In this document: positions 9,018-17,556 of the stretch, piece by piece | Layout of the letters: each line of letters starts with the position of its first letter | Position numbering within the stretch: the first letter of the stretch is position 1 | Source: CAWVWD01 sp965662365 | GTDB lineage: Bacteria; Bacteroidota; Bacteroidia; Chitinophagales; Saprospiraceae | Direction: 5' to 3' | Length of the DNA stretch: 64,000 bases | Assembly (NCBI GenBank): GCA_965662365.1 | Contig: CBFIHR010000007.1 | Location: forward strand, 34,644 to 98,643 | Program-made: the position numbers and the translations under genes | Notes under the pieces: generated by a model | The model's input: the letters and a program-made list of their open reading frames with translations, nothing else | The model's database searches: none | Told to the model about the DNA's origin: nothing

Positions 9018-9041
9018 TAATTTGTGTTCTAAAATATAATT

Positions 9042-9269
9042 GTGATGCGTGAACCTTCAAGTTGGGGACTTATAGAACCCGAAATAGCACCACCGGAAGC
9101 TATTAAGAAATCTATCCAAAAAAATGTCATGGCTCGGCTGACGACGACTCGTTTTATTGGGAATGTAGTAGATTTATATCTTGGTAAAGTTGGACAAACA
9201 ATCGTCGGTTTAGCTGAAACTTTCGAGTATGATGAAGAGGACGAAATAGAGCGGCGACAATCTATGTAG
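9042..9269 (+). CDS. Small hypothetical protein downstream of the sigma factor
   Basis: 75 residues from GTG at 9042, or 74 from ATG at 9045; the latter is as likely. Begins REPSSWGLIEPEIAPPE, followed by a helical, hydrophobic middle (FIGNVVDLYLGKVGQTIVGL) and an acidic tail (EYDEEDEIERR). The proline-rich start and amphipathic helix suggest a small membrane-associated or partner-binding protein. The opposite strand is also open here (9029-9277), but the plus-strand composition looks more protein-like and it shares direction with the sigma-factor gene upstream and the channel gene 47 bp downstream. Function unknown. Confidence 0.6.
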   Translation: MMREPSSWGLIEPEIAPPEAIKKSIQKNVMARLTTTRFIGNVVDLYLGKVGQTIVGLAETFEYDEEDEIERRQSM

Positions 9270-9316
9270 CATTTCATAAAACTAAATTACAGAATATTCC
9301 AAAAGACTTTTTTGAT

Positions 9317-10147
9317 ATGCTTTTTTTACAAACAACGGTCATTTTAGAGAAATTATATAGTGCGTTATTGACCTTCGGGACAGCTTTTGCCATCCTAATT
9401 GTCGGTTGGCTTTTTGCTCGATTTTTAGCAAAAATGATTGAAAAACTACTCAAAGCAATCAAAATTGATGCGATCGGCGACAAAGTAAACGATATTGACA
9501 TCCTTCAAAATGCCAATGTCAAAATTTTACCAAGTGTTCTTATCAGCCGATTAATTTATTATGTATTAATGTTGTTAGTCATTACTGCGGCTTTAGAAGT
9601 TGTAAGCCTTGATGAATTATCAAGACAAGTACAAAAATTGATTGAATATATTCCAAAACTATTCTCTGCATGTTTGATCTTACTCGGTGGACTGATTGTG
9701 GCGAATGCGATACGCTCACTTTTGAATGCCGCTTTTCAATCCTTAAATATTGCATCGGGCAAGTTAATCAGCGGCTTTGTATTCTATTTTATTTTCGTTT
9801 CTGTCTTGTTGAGTGCATTGCCACAAGCTGATTTTCAAGTAGATTTTCTACAAGATAATTTGACCATTATTATTGGTGGAATTGTGTTTGCGTTTGCAAT
9901 CGGCTATGGATTCGCTTCTCGTGATATTATGTCGAACCTTTTGGCGGCATTGTATAGCAGAAACAAATTTCAAGTCGGTGATGATGTGAAAATTGATGGT
10001 ATTCGAGGTACAATAATTCGAATAGATAGTACATCATTAACTTTAGAAACCAGTGACAGAAGAATCGTTATTCCTTTGAATCAATTGACAACGAAACGTG
10101 TTGAAATCTTTGGAAACTGGGACGAAACACCAAGAATTGAACGATAA
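9317..10147 (+). CDS. Small-conductance mechanosensitive channel (MscS family)
   Basis: 276-residue inner-membrane protein. Hydrophobic segments lie near residues 15-35, 75-100, 115-140 and 155-195, followed by the MscS beta domain (FQVGDDVKIDGIRGTIIRIDSTSLTLETSDRRIVIPLNQL). It is at the short end of the family and lacks a long C-terminal vestibule domain. Expected role: tension-gated solute release during osmotic downshock. Followed by a strong terminator at 10184-10235. Confidence 0.88.
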   Translation: MLFLQTTVILEKLYSALLTFGTAFAILIVGWLFARFLAKMIEKLLKAIKIDAIGDKVNDIDILQNANVKILPSVLISRLIYYVLMLLVITAALEVVSLDELSRQVQKLIEYIPKLFSACLILLGGLIVANAIRSLLNAAFQSLNIASGKLISGFVFYFIFVSVLLSALPQADFQVDFLQDNLTIIIGGIVFAFAIGYGFASRDIMSNLLAALYSRNKFQVGDDVKIDGIRGTIIRIDSTSLTLETSDRRIVIPLNQLTTKRVEIFGNWDETPRIER

Positions 10148-10183
10148 TTTTTTAGGTGCGAGTTTTGAGGTATTCTACAAAGG

Positions 10184-10237
10184 AAGCGTCATTCTAACCT
10201 ACGATATTTCGAGGTCAGAATGACGCTTTTTTATTTT
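10184..10237 (+). terminator. Intrinsic terminator after the MscS gene
   Basis: AAGCGTCATTCT (10184-10195) pairs perfectly with AGAATGACGCTT (10217-10228), followed by TTTTATTTT. Confidence 0.75.
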
Positions 10238-10316
10238 ATCCCAAAGATGTAATCTATGGTTATTGATATTTTATGCTTTCGAAGTTGAATGCTATTTGAT
10301 ACCTAAAAATTGAAAA

Positions 10317-11471
10317 TTATCCTTTCAATATACTTCTTGAAATAACTAATTTTTGAATTTCAGAAGTTCCTTCTCCGATAGTGCATAATTTAGAATCTCG
10401 ATAGAATTTCTCTACTGGAAAATCTTTCGTGTAGCCGTAACCGCCATGAATTTGAATTGCATCTGTTGATACTTCGACACAAGTTTCAGAAGCAAAATAT
10501 TTGGCCATTGCAGAGATTTTCGTCATCGGTTGATTAGCATTTTTTAGCATCGCCGCCTTTCGGGTCAATAGCTCCGAAGCCTCGATTTTTGTTGCCATAT
10601 CTGCTAATTTGAAAGAAATCGCTTGAAATCTTGAAATCGGTTGCCCGAATTGTTGTCTTTCTTGCGAATACTTCAACGATGCTTCGTAAGCACCTTTGGC
10701 AATACCAATAGATAAGGCAGCTATTGAAATACGGCCACCATCTAAAATCTTCATTGCTTGAATAAATCCTTGCCCTTCTTCACCCAACATTTGACTTTTG
10801 TGTATTCTACAATTATCAAAAACCAACTCCGCTGTTTCGGATGCCCGCATTCCTAATTTATTCTCTTTCTTGCCTGATGTAAACCCGGGTGTTCCATGTT
10901 CGATGATAAAAGCGGAAATTCCACGAGAATCTAACAAATCTCCTGTACGAACTAAGACGACCGCTACATCACCGGATTTACCATGTGTAATCCAGTTTTT
11001 TGTGCCGTTAATTATAAAATAATCCCCGTCACGTTCTGCGACACACTGCATACGCATCGCATCACTTCCTGTGTTTGCTTCCGTTAATCCCCAAGCACCG
11101 ATCCATTCGCCAGCCGCTAATTTGGGTAAATATTTCTGCTTTTGTTCTTCATTGCCGAACATCAAAATATGATTGGTACACAATGAGTTATGAGCAGCGA
11201 TAGATAAACCGATAGAACCACAAACTTTAGCGATTTCAACAATTATAGAGATGTATTCTTGATAACCTAAACCGATTCCACCATATTCTTCGGGTACTAA
11301 AACACCCATGAACCCGAACTCTCCTGCTTTGTGCATCAAGTCTTTTGGAAAGTGTTGGCTTTCATCCCATTCCATCATGTTGGGGCGAATGTAGGTTTCT
11401 GCAAAGTCTTTTGCACTTTGCTCAATCATTTTTAGGTTGTCATTCGACAAATCTTCATTTGATAAATTCAT
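10317..11471 (-). CDS. Acyl-CoA dehydrogenase
   Basis: 384-residue FAD flavoenzyme that introduces the alpha-beta double bond into acyl-CoA. Seen in order: helical N-terminal domain, the FAD/substrate segment WGLTEANTGSDA, a middle beta domain, and the C-terminal helical domain with IQIHGGYGYTKDFPVEKFYRD and the catalytic Glu in TIGEGTSEIQ. The placement of the base fits short/medium-chain enzymes, but chain length cannot be fixed from sequence alone. FabH is next on the same strand, 145 bp upstream, so two lipid genes are neighbours. Confidence 0.94.
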   Translation of the reverse strand: MNLSNEDLSNDNLKMIEQSAKDFAETYIRPNMMEWDESQHFPKDLMHKAGEFGFMGVLVPEEYGGIGLGYQEYISIIVEIAKVCGSIGLSIAAHNSLCTNHILMFGNEEQKQKYLPKLAAGEWIGAWGLTEANTGSDAMRMQCVAERDGDYFIINGTKNWITHGKSGDVAVVLVRTGDLLDSRGISAFIIEHGTPGFTSGKKENKLGMRASETAELVFDNCRIHKSQMLGEEGQGFIQAMKILDGGRISIAALSIGIAKGAYEASLKYSQERQQFGQPISRFQAISFKLADMATKIEASELLTRKAAMLKNANQPMTKISAMAKYFASETCVEVSTDAIQIHGGYGYTKDFPVEKFYRDSKLCTIGEGTSEIQKLVISRSILKG

Positions 11472-11616
11472 AAATTATATAGCATTTGATTAGTATTCAA
11501 TAATTTCTAACCATAAAAATACGCTTTTGTTTGAGGATATTTTAATAATTAAAAATGGAAGTCCAAAAATTGAAAATTATTTATATCTATTCTTAATTTT
11601 TCGACTGTCCATTTTT

Positions 11617-12606
11617 TTAATAAGCCCATTTAATGTACGCAGAGCCATAATTAAATCCTGCTCCAAAAGCTGCTAAAATAATATTATCACCTTTTTTGAA
11701 TTTGTCTTCCCATTCCCAAAGACAAAGTGGAATAGTCGCATCGGTTGTGTTGCCGTATTTCTCGATGTTAATTGTTACTTTCTCTTCTGAAATTCCCATA
11801 TATTCGGCTGTTTTAGCTAAGATTCTGAGATTTGCTTGATGAGGAACGAGATAAGCAATATCGTCACCGGTTAGGTTATTCCGTTTCATAATATCAACGG
11901 TTGTGCTTGACATTCCATTTACAGCATAGCGAAACACAGAACGACCTTCCTGCTTAAAAAAGTGTAATCTATTGTCAATCGTTTCGTGTGTTGCAGGGTG
12001 AACCGAGCCACCGCCAGGTAGCGAAATCATATCTTTACCAGCAGGGTCTTGCTTCAAAATACTGTCTTGAACTCCAAACCCTTCTGTATTTGGCTCTAAC
12101 AAAACAGCACCGGCACCGTCACCAAATAAAATGCAAGTTGACCGATCTGAGTAATCCATAATAGAAGACATTTTGTCTGCTCCAACGACTACGACCTTTT
12201 TGTAGTTACCAGATTCAATAAATTGAGCTCCTGTCACTAAACCGTGTACAAAGCCCGAACACGCTACACTCATATCAAAACAAAAGGCATTTGTTAGCCC
12301 TAAGTTTTCACAAATCAAATTTCCCGTAGAAGGAAAAAGATAATCTGGCGTAACTGTCGCTACAATCAAGACCTCAACCTCTTCCGGTTTGGTACCGCTT
12401 TTTTCCAATACCTGACGAATTGCTTCGGTCGCCATGACGGAAGTTCCTTGCTTCTCACCTTTTAGGATTCTGCGTTCTTTGATACCCGTACGGGTTGTAA
12501 TCCATTCATCGTTGGTTTCGACCATTGTTTCCAACTCCTGATTTGTCAATCTATATTCTGGAACATAACCGCCAACTGCTGTAATTGCAGCGTGTAATTT
12601 TTTCAT
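11617..12606 (-). CDS. fabH: 3-oxoacyl-[ACP] synthase III (FabH/KAS III)
   Basis: Condenses acyl-CoA with malonyl-ACP to start fatty-acid synthesis. 329 residues. The catalytic triad is visible: Cys in DMSVACSGFVHGL, His in VPHQANLRI and Asn in YGNTTDATIPL. NDEWITTRTGIKERR near residue 35 is a family signature. A clear promoter (TTG at 12675-12677, spacer 20, TAGTTTTG at 12647-12654) lies upstream on the minus strand. Many Bacteroidota carry two FabH copies, so this need not be the only one. Confidence 0.95.
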   Translation of the reverse strand: MKKLHAAITAVGGYVPEYRLTNQELETMVETNDEWITTRTGIKERRILKGEKQGTSVMATEAIRQVLEKSGTKPEEVEVLIVATVTPDYLFPSTGNLICENLGLTNAFCFDMSVACSGFVHGLVTGAQFIESGNYKKVVVVGADKMSSIMDYSDRSTCILFGDGAGAVLLEPNTEGFGVQDSILKQDPAGKDMISLPGGGSVHPATHETIDNRLHFFKQEGRSVFRYAVNGMSSTTVDIMKRNNLTGDDIAYLVPHQANLRILAKTAEYMGISEEKVTINIEKYGNTTDATIPLCLWEWEDKFKKGDNIILAAFGAGFNYGSAYIKWAY

Positions 12607-12646
12607 TATTATAAGTTGTATTTATTATACTGAAAAATTCAGCCTA

Positions 12647-12677
12647 CAAAACTATAAAAGGAAAAATAGTTCGCCAA
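12647..12677 (-). promoter_or_regulatory. Promoter of fabH
   Basis: Reading the minus strand: TTG (12677-12675), 20-bp spacer, TAGTTTTG (12654-12647), about 40 bp before the ATG. Fits the Bacteroidota housekeeping consensus. Confidence 0.55.
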
Positions 12678-12808
12678 TTGTTTAACATTATTTTTTAATT
12701 ATTCAGACCAATTCGAAAAGCGGACGAGAATTATCTCCGAATATTTTCTGAATGTTTTCCGAACATTTGGACACCAAATTTTATACAATTTTATATTTTG
12801 GTCATAAA

Positions 12809-14317
12809 TTATAAATGTTCAATTTCTACAACAATCGGTACAATCGTATGATTACGAGCAATTGCAGAAAACTGCAAACGACCATCTTCACTATATTTGA
12901 TGTTATCTAATGGTACAACTTCTTCGCCTAAAACTTTGTACAAACGTTGTAAGAAATTACCCTCTTCAAATTTCATTTTTCGCATTACCGAATCTATAGT
13001 TAGTGGCTTTTTAGAATAAATGACCATCAAGTAATCCTGTCCTTTTGTGTCGTCCATTTGAAACCTATAATTTCCACCAGGCAAAGCGACTCGTTGACCT
13101 TTGTCCGATAGTAAAGCGGATTGTTTTTCTAATGGAAATAATAAATTAGTGCGTTTATGTTTATTAGAACCTAAGACATAAACATAGGCCGGTTCATTAT
13201 TAATAATAGATAAATTGTAGGTTGTACCCGAGTAATAGCCTTTTGTACTTTTGTACAAGTTTCCATCTAAAGTTGTGTTAATACGTCGCCCGGACACTTC
13301 CAAAATCAATTCTCCCGAAAGGGAGATATTTGGCTCTGTTCCAACTTCTTCACTTGGTCGAGCTGGCGGAAAACGCAGATAACTTCGGTGATGAAGTGCG
13401 GTATAATTAACTCGAGCAAATTGTCCTTTCGTAAACTTTTGTCGGCACTTCTTCGGTGCATAAGACATCATATTATACGTATCGGGTGCGTAGGGAATAC
13501 CGTTTTTATCACGTTCTTTGCCCGTATAACTACAATCCTTATCGACCTTACCAGACAAATTCGGATCGGCAGGCGTATCACAAACTTTATCACCAGCAAC
13601 AGTACAGTTTGATTGATCGATTAACTCGTCCGTAGCGCCAGTATTGCTTCTCCCGTGCGTATGATACAACATAAAGTAATGCCCAAACTCATGTGGTAAT
13701 GTACTTCCGTTCATGGCACAAGTATTCGTCATTAATACTCTATCATGTCCTTTAGGAAAGTAAGCATATCCACAAAGTGTGTTTATTCCTGTACGAATTG
13801 AGTTAAAAAAGTAAAGATTAATAACATTTGCTTCGTCATATCGCCCACAAATATCTTCTTCATATTCTGTATCAAAATCATAATATTCATCATCGTCGAT
13901 GTAATGAATATTGTCTAAGATGACAAAACGAATATTGGCGTTGATGTAAAACTTGTTTAGGTCGTTAATAGCGGTTTTAAGATTAAACAAACTCATTCCG
14001 CCTGTGCCGTCACTTCTGCGGATAATGTGGATTTTTAATGGAAAATCACGAATTCCTCTCGTCATTGCACCATTGAACGCATTCATTTCTTTCAAGTGTT
14101 TTTCAACAAACGCCTCCTGTTCTTCGGTGACGACTGTTCCGCAGGCTTGTGATAGTACATTGTTAGGGTTGCACGACAAACTGAGTAGTATAAAAATCAC
14201 TAAACCGTATTTTACTGTTATTGAGATTTTTTGTATTAAAATGTGTAGATTGACTACCGTACCTAATTCCTGGATAAAATTCATACCATAGATATTTTCT
14301 TTAGGTTTCATAATCAA
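12809..14317 (-). CDS. M43-family zinc metalloprotease, secreted
   Basis: 502-residue secreted protease of the pappalysin/cytophagalysin group. The zinc motif HEFGHYFMLYHTHG (HExxHxxxLxH) lies near residue 210, with the Met-turn YNMMSYAPKKC and FTKGQ downstream, as usual for M43. A hydrophobic signal segment (YGLVIFILLSLSC) sits about 35 residues in, so either the annotated ATG is too early or the signal has an unusually long n-region; an internal ATG at about residue 12 is an alternative. The C-terminal half (~330-502) is a beta-rich region I do not recognise; no T9SS sorting domain is evident. Confidence 0.85.
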   Translation of the reverse strand: MIMKPKENIYGMNFIQELGTVVNLHILIQKISITVKYGLVIFILLSLSCNPNNVLSQACGTVVTEEQEAFVEKHLKEMNAFNGAMTRGIRDFPLKIHIIRRSDGTGGMSLFNLKTAINDLNKFYINANIRFVILDNIHYIDDDEYYDFDTEYEEDICGRYDEANVINLYFFNSIRTGINTLCGYAYFPKGHDRVLMTNTCAMNGSTLPHEFGHYFMLYHTHGRSNTGATDELIDQSNCTVAGDKVCDTPADPNLSGKVDKDCSYTGKERDKNGIPYAPDTYNMMSYAPKKCRQKFTKGQFARVNYTALHHRSYLRFPPARPSEEVGTEPNISLSGELILEVSGRRINTTLDGNLYKSTKGYYSGTTYNLSIINNEPAYVYVLGSNKHKRTNLLFPLEKQSALLSDKGQRVALPGGNYRFQMDDTKGQDYLMVIYSKKPLTIDSVMRKMKFEEGNFLQRLYKVLGEEVVPLDNIKYSEDGRLQFSAIARNHTIVPIVVEIEHL

Positions 14318-14428
14318 TATTTTAGCTTTAGCGGTTTTCGTTTTTTGTAGTAGATTTCTACTCTATTCCAACTTTCGAGATTAAAAATAAGGCATTTCCA
14401 AATAGTTCTAAAGATACTTGATGTTTTT

Positions 14429-16087
14429 CTAAACGAAAGTGACGACCTTATTTAAAATCGATTCTGACTTTGTATGTTTTAACTGTTTTAGAGTACGGGC
14501 AGCCATCAATAAGAATGATGTCCAACCGGTTGCTCCCGACGTAAGAATGAGTATCCATCTCAAAATTAGGGCTGTCAAAATCAGACTAATTTTCAAACTA
14601 TTCATTTGATTTTGACATTTTCGACCATGACGTTTTTTATTTTCTTTATCACATTTATCACTGACAAAAACAATCGAATCGCAATCTAAATCATATTTTG
14701 ATATGACTGCATCGTCGGGTACTTCTCCTTTTTGTCGTTCAGATATTGGCTTTTTTGAAGTAATAATTTCTCGTTTCCCAATCAGGAATTTCATACCATG
14801 TAAAAACACTTTTACCCCTTCTTTTACTTCTCGAAATACCGCAGCGGCTAACCGTCGAATAAAATTGAAACCCAAGTTTATTTTTTCAGAAATTACTCGA
14901 AATATATTGCGAATTACTCGCCGTATCGTCTGCCCAAACTGTTTGATACCATAATATAAACGGCGTTTCCGACCGGCTAAAAAATCCTTTTGTCGTTCTG
15001 TAAGTACAGTTTTGATTTCGGCCTTGAACTCGCCCTCTTCTTCAAAAAAAGTTTGTCGCAATTTTTGATTATCCTCATCTATCAATATATCTGATACTGC
15101 AATAACAGGCTCATCATCTCTCATTGCTTTTGTGATATACAGTAAGTCAATTACGTTTAAAACATAGGCATTAAGTCGTTCATTTTTATTATAAAAATCC
15201 TTGATTTTTAACTTTTTTAAGTTGTATTCTTTTTGAATAATGAAAGGATCTTCCCTTAGTTTTTTATCTCGTCTTAAGTACTTAACAAGTTCCCGAATGG
15301 TCTTTTTGATAGAATAATCATTAGCATCATCGTCTTTAATAATACCGTCGATTTCGCCATTATATAAGCCATCAATCCATAGCCGAACTTGAAAAACCCG
15401 AGCTAAAAACTCATAATACAAAGCGACTTGACTTTCGGGCTGAATATTGATTAAATGCGTTTGAAAATGACCATTTTCATCCATATAAACCATTTTTTTA
15501 TTTGGATGTTTTTTGTCAATTTGATGATAAATCTTTTCAATTAAGGCTTCGATATTACCGCTTTCATTCACAAAATCTAAATCAGAAATTGACCAATTTA
15601 AAAATAATTTAATATTTTGTAAACCTTGAAGTGACTTCTTTTCAAATGGCGCTTCAATTCCTTGACTTGTTTCTTTACCGTATAAACCCAATATCGTCAA
15701 GCGATAATGAATCACACGAGTTACCAGCGAAATTGTACCTGACGGTGGCAAACTCGACAACATAAATGTACCCTCAAAACTCACCAGACTTTGCAAAAAA
15801 TCCAGTTCTATTTCGTTCAGTTGCCAGGCATAGCTATGATAGTGTTCTTCGTCAAAAGGAAGGAACGTAAATTTTTGTTGCAACAAACGATAGGCTTCAT
15901 AATCTTTACGAAATTGCCGAACGGCTCGTTCCAGATGAGTTACTCGTTCGGGATTATCCGGTTGTATTTCATTAAAAGCCAGATACCCCAAATCAATCAA
16001 CGGTTGTAGCATATCGATATTCATAACCGTTGATTGAATTTGATTGAATTGATTAGCTTTATTTTCTAATTCATTAACGAAATCCAC
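14429..16087 (-). CDS. Uncharacterised 552-residue protein with C-terminal membrane segment
   Basis: Not assigned to a family with confidence. The first 300 residues are helical; segments such as VRQFRKDYEAYRLLQ, LTILGLYGKE and VRLWIDGLYNGEIDG recall the helices of peptidoglycan-binding (PG_binding_1-like) repeats, but this is tentative. Residues ~380-450 are strongly basic (RKRRLYYGIKQFGQTIRR, INLGFNFIRRLAAAVFREVK). Near 466-476 is an acidic motif DLDCDSIVFVS that recurs in the next gene upstream (16197-16565), followed by a hydrophobic helix (~497-525). No signal peptide. Possibly translated with the small gene upstream; function unknown. Confidence 0.75.
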   Translation of the reverse strand: MDFVNELENKANQFNQIQSTVMNIDMLQPLIDLGYLAFNEIQPDNPERVTHLERAVRQFRKDYEAYRLLQQKFTFLPFDEEHYHSYAWQLNEIELDFLQSLVSFEGTFMLSSLPPSGTISLVTRVIHYRLTILGLYGKETSQGIEAPFEKKSLQGLQNIKLFLNWSISDLDFVNESGNIEALIEKIYHQIDKKHPNKKMVYMDENGHFQTHLINIQPESQVALYYEFLARVFQVRLWIDGLYNGEIDGIIKDDDANDYSIKKTIRELVKYLRRDKKLREDPFIIQKEYNLKKLKIKDFYNKNERLNAYVLNVIDLLYITKAMRDDEPVIAVSDILIDEDNQKLRQTFFEEEGEFKAEIKTVLTERQKDFLAGRKRRLYYGIKQFGQTIRRVIRNIFRVISEKINLGFNFIRRLAAAVFREVKEGVKVFLHGMKFLIGKREIITSKKPISERQKGEVPDDAVISKYDLDCDSIVFVSDKCDKENKKRHGRKCQNQMNSLKISLILTALILRWILILTSGATGWTSFLLMAARTLKQLKHTKSESILNKVVTFV

Positions 16088-16196
16088 AGCTTAGCAATTG
16101 ACAGTTGGTTTTGGACAGCGAAGACTGTCAAAAAACAACTGATTTGGTCGATTATTAATTATTACGAACGAATAACTCAACCATAAAACAATTATG

Positions 16197-16565
16197 TTAA
16201 GCATTATTACCCAAAAACTCTGTGATAAATCGTAGGAAACTCTGACGAGCGGCTTGAGAAGACGCAATCGCTTCTTTATGCAATTCATATAATTCATGAT
16301 GTTTATTAGTTGCATCTTTGCTAACAAACATAATTGCATCTTGATCAAAGTCAATTCGAGTATGAGCGACAACTTCGATTTTTCCTGAAGTCGAGCCACC
16401 AGCATTTAAGTCGTTCAATGCTTTTTTTAGGTCGATTTCACCATTTTCATTAAATGTCTGCTTAATGTCGCCTGTAAGGGTTGTCACTTCAATCGAACTT
16501 AAATCTTTCGTTGCCTTTTCCAAACTTTCCAAGGCCTTTTTTAAGGCATTTTTTAGGTGTCCCAT
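16197..16565 (-). CDS. Hypothetical 122-residue acidic-motif protein
   Basis: Small soluble protein. The first 25 residues form an amphipathic Lys/Leu helix (LKNALKKALESLEKATKDL), followed by a beta-like stretch and the motif IDFDQDAIMFVS (residues 71-82), then a helical C-terminus (ELYELHKEAIASSQAARQSF). The motif matches DLDCDSIVFVS in the large protein encoded 110 bp downstream on the same strand, suggesting a shared domain and a joint role. No signal peptide. Function unknown. Confidence 0.75.
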   Translation of the reverse strand: MGHLKNALKKALESLEKATKDLSSIEVTTLTGDIKQTFNENGEIDLKKALNDLNAGGSTSGKIEVVAHTRIDFDQDAIMFVSKDATNKHHELYELHKEAIASSQAARQSFLRFITEFLGNNA

Positions 16566-16764
16566 TAGTTTATTTTTTAATTTAAAAAATTTTGATAATC
16601 AAACATGATCAAGCATTATCATTAATAATGAGGGATTTATCTTGAAACAGTTTTTATCTTTCATTGATATACTTCGTCCCTCAATTTACATATTTTTTTA
16701 ATAGAATGAAAGTGCCGTATTCATATCACCGTAAATTATAGTGACGGAGTGTTTTTTAATAAAA

Positions 16765-16798
16765 AAATCCTGTTTCGATTCGTATCAAAACAGGATTT
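16765..16798 (-). terminator. Intrinsic terminator of the bactofilin gene
   Basis: AAATCCTGTTT (16765-16775) pairs perfectly with AAACAGGATTT (16788-16798); on the minus strand it is followed by a T-run. Confidence 0.7.
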
Positions 16799-16815
16799 CA
16801 TAAAAAAGTCTTTAA

Positions 16816-17223
16816 TTACTTCTTTTCATATTTGCCAATCGCAATATCGCCATTCAGAGAAGCACCTTCTTCGACTTCTAATTTATCGGCTTTGACATTT
16901 CCGTCTACTTTGGCAAAATTTCCCAGCGACAATTTTCCTTCGACTTTTAAGTCACCATTAAAAACACCAGCGATTTTAGCACCTTTAGTTTGTGCCGTTC
17001 CTTCAACGATAGCTTCTCTGCCCATAATTAATCGAGCATCACAAGTGATTTTTCCGTTGATAATTCCATCTAAGCGAGTGTCGCTTTTTGAATAAAACTC
17101 GCCTTCAATAACGGTACCTTTCACAATGACAGAGGCACTGTTTAAGTTACTCGAAGATTTTGAAGATGATTTTGAACTCGTTGAAGTTGTCGTATTTTCC
17201 GTTTTCTGTTTTCGCCCAAACAT
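16816..17223 (-). CDS. Bactofilin (polymer-forming cytoskeletal protein)
   Basis: 135 residues. A Ser/Thr-rich disordered N-terminus (~30 residues) leads into the right-handed beta-helix typical of bactofilins (DUF583), with repeating hydrophobic-glycine rungs: VIVKGTVIEGEFYSKSDTRL, GIINGKITCDARLIMG, AKIAGVFNGDLKVEGKLSLG and so on. These proteins self-assemble without nucleotide into membrane-associated filaments that position wall-modifying enzymes. A TNF-receptor-like partner peptidase (M23), often adjacent elsewhere, is not present here; the neighbours are the two uncharacterised proteins downstream. Confidence 0.9.
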   Translation of the reverse strand: MFGRKQKTENTTTSTSSKSSSKSSSNLNSASVIVKGTVIEGEFYSKSDTRLDGIINGKITCDARLIMGREAIVEGTAQTKGAKIAGVFNGDLKVEGKLSLGNFAKVDGNVKADKLEVEEGASLNGDIAIGKYEKK

Positions 17224-17326
17224 TTTATTAAATTTTGAATGATGATATATGATCGTTGATATTTTTAATCAAAATAAGAAAAACTATCGAAAACAGCAGA
17301 ATTATGGTAGATTTTATCCGTATTTT

Positions 17327-17491
17327 CTAATAATAAGCGTCATAATTAAAGAAGTACGACAGCAATACGTCTGCTTTTCCATCGTCAGTTTGACTCGCTA
17401 ATTGTTCCAGGATTTTATCCGAAAGTTGGTTTTGTACGAGATTAACTAATTTTTTCGTAAGAAAATCGGTGCTAAAGTAATTAAGTATAAT
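17327..17491 (-). pseudogene. Possible gene remnant, C-terminal fragment of unknown protein
   Basis: On the minus strand a 52-54-codon open stretch ends at TAG (17329-17327) and reads like protein: LNYFSTDFLTKKLVNLVQNQ, then LSDKILEQLASQTDDGKADV and LLSYFFNYDAYY. It has no ATG; the frame is closed by TGA immediately upstream, and an ATG in another frame (ATGAATTAT) sits at the break. This looks like the tail of a gene whose 5' part was lost, but family is not recognised and chance cannot be excluded. Confidence 0.4.
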
Positions 17492-17556
17492 TCATTAAAT
17501 TTTGAGATCGATGACAACCAATTCATTCTTTTCATTGTATAAAAAAGAAAATAGCT

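Noticed and set aside
9029..9277. Minus-strand 82-codon frame opposite the small gene after the sigma factor
   Set aside because: Ser-rich, basic composition typical of an antisense shadow; the plus-strand frame is more protein-like and co-directional with its neighbours.
14429..14640. Frameshift at the C-terminus of the 552-residue protein
   Set aside because: The tail looked odd, but it encodes a plausible membrane helix and the shared motif precedes it in the same frame, so no frameshift is needed.
16091..16405. 104-codon minus-strand frame overlapping the 122-residue gene
   Set aside because: Same-strand out-of-frame shadow; the 122-residue frame has the shared acidic motif.
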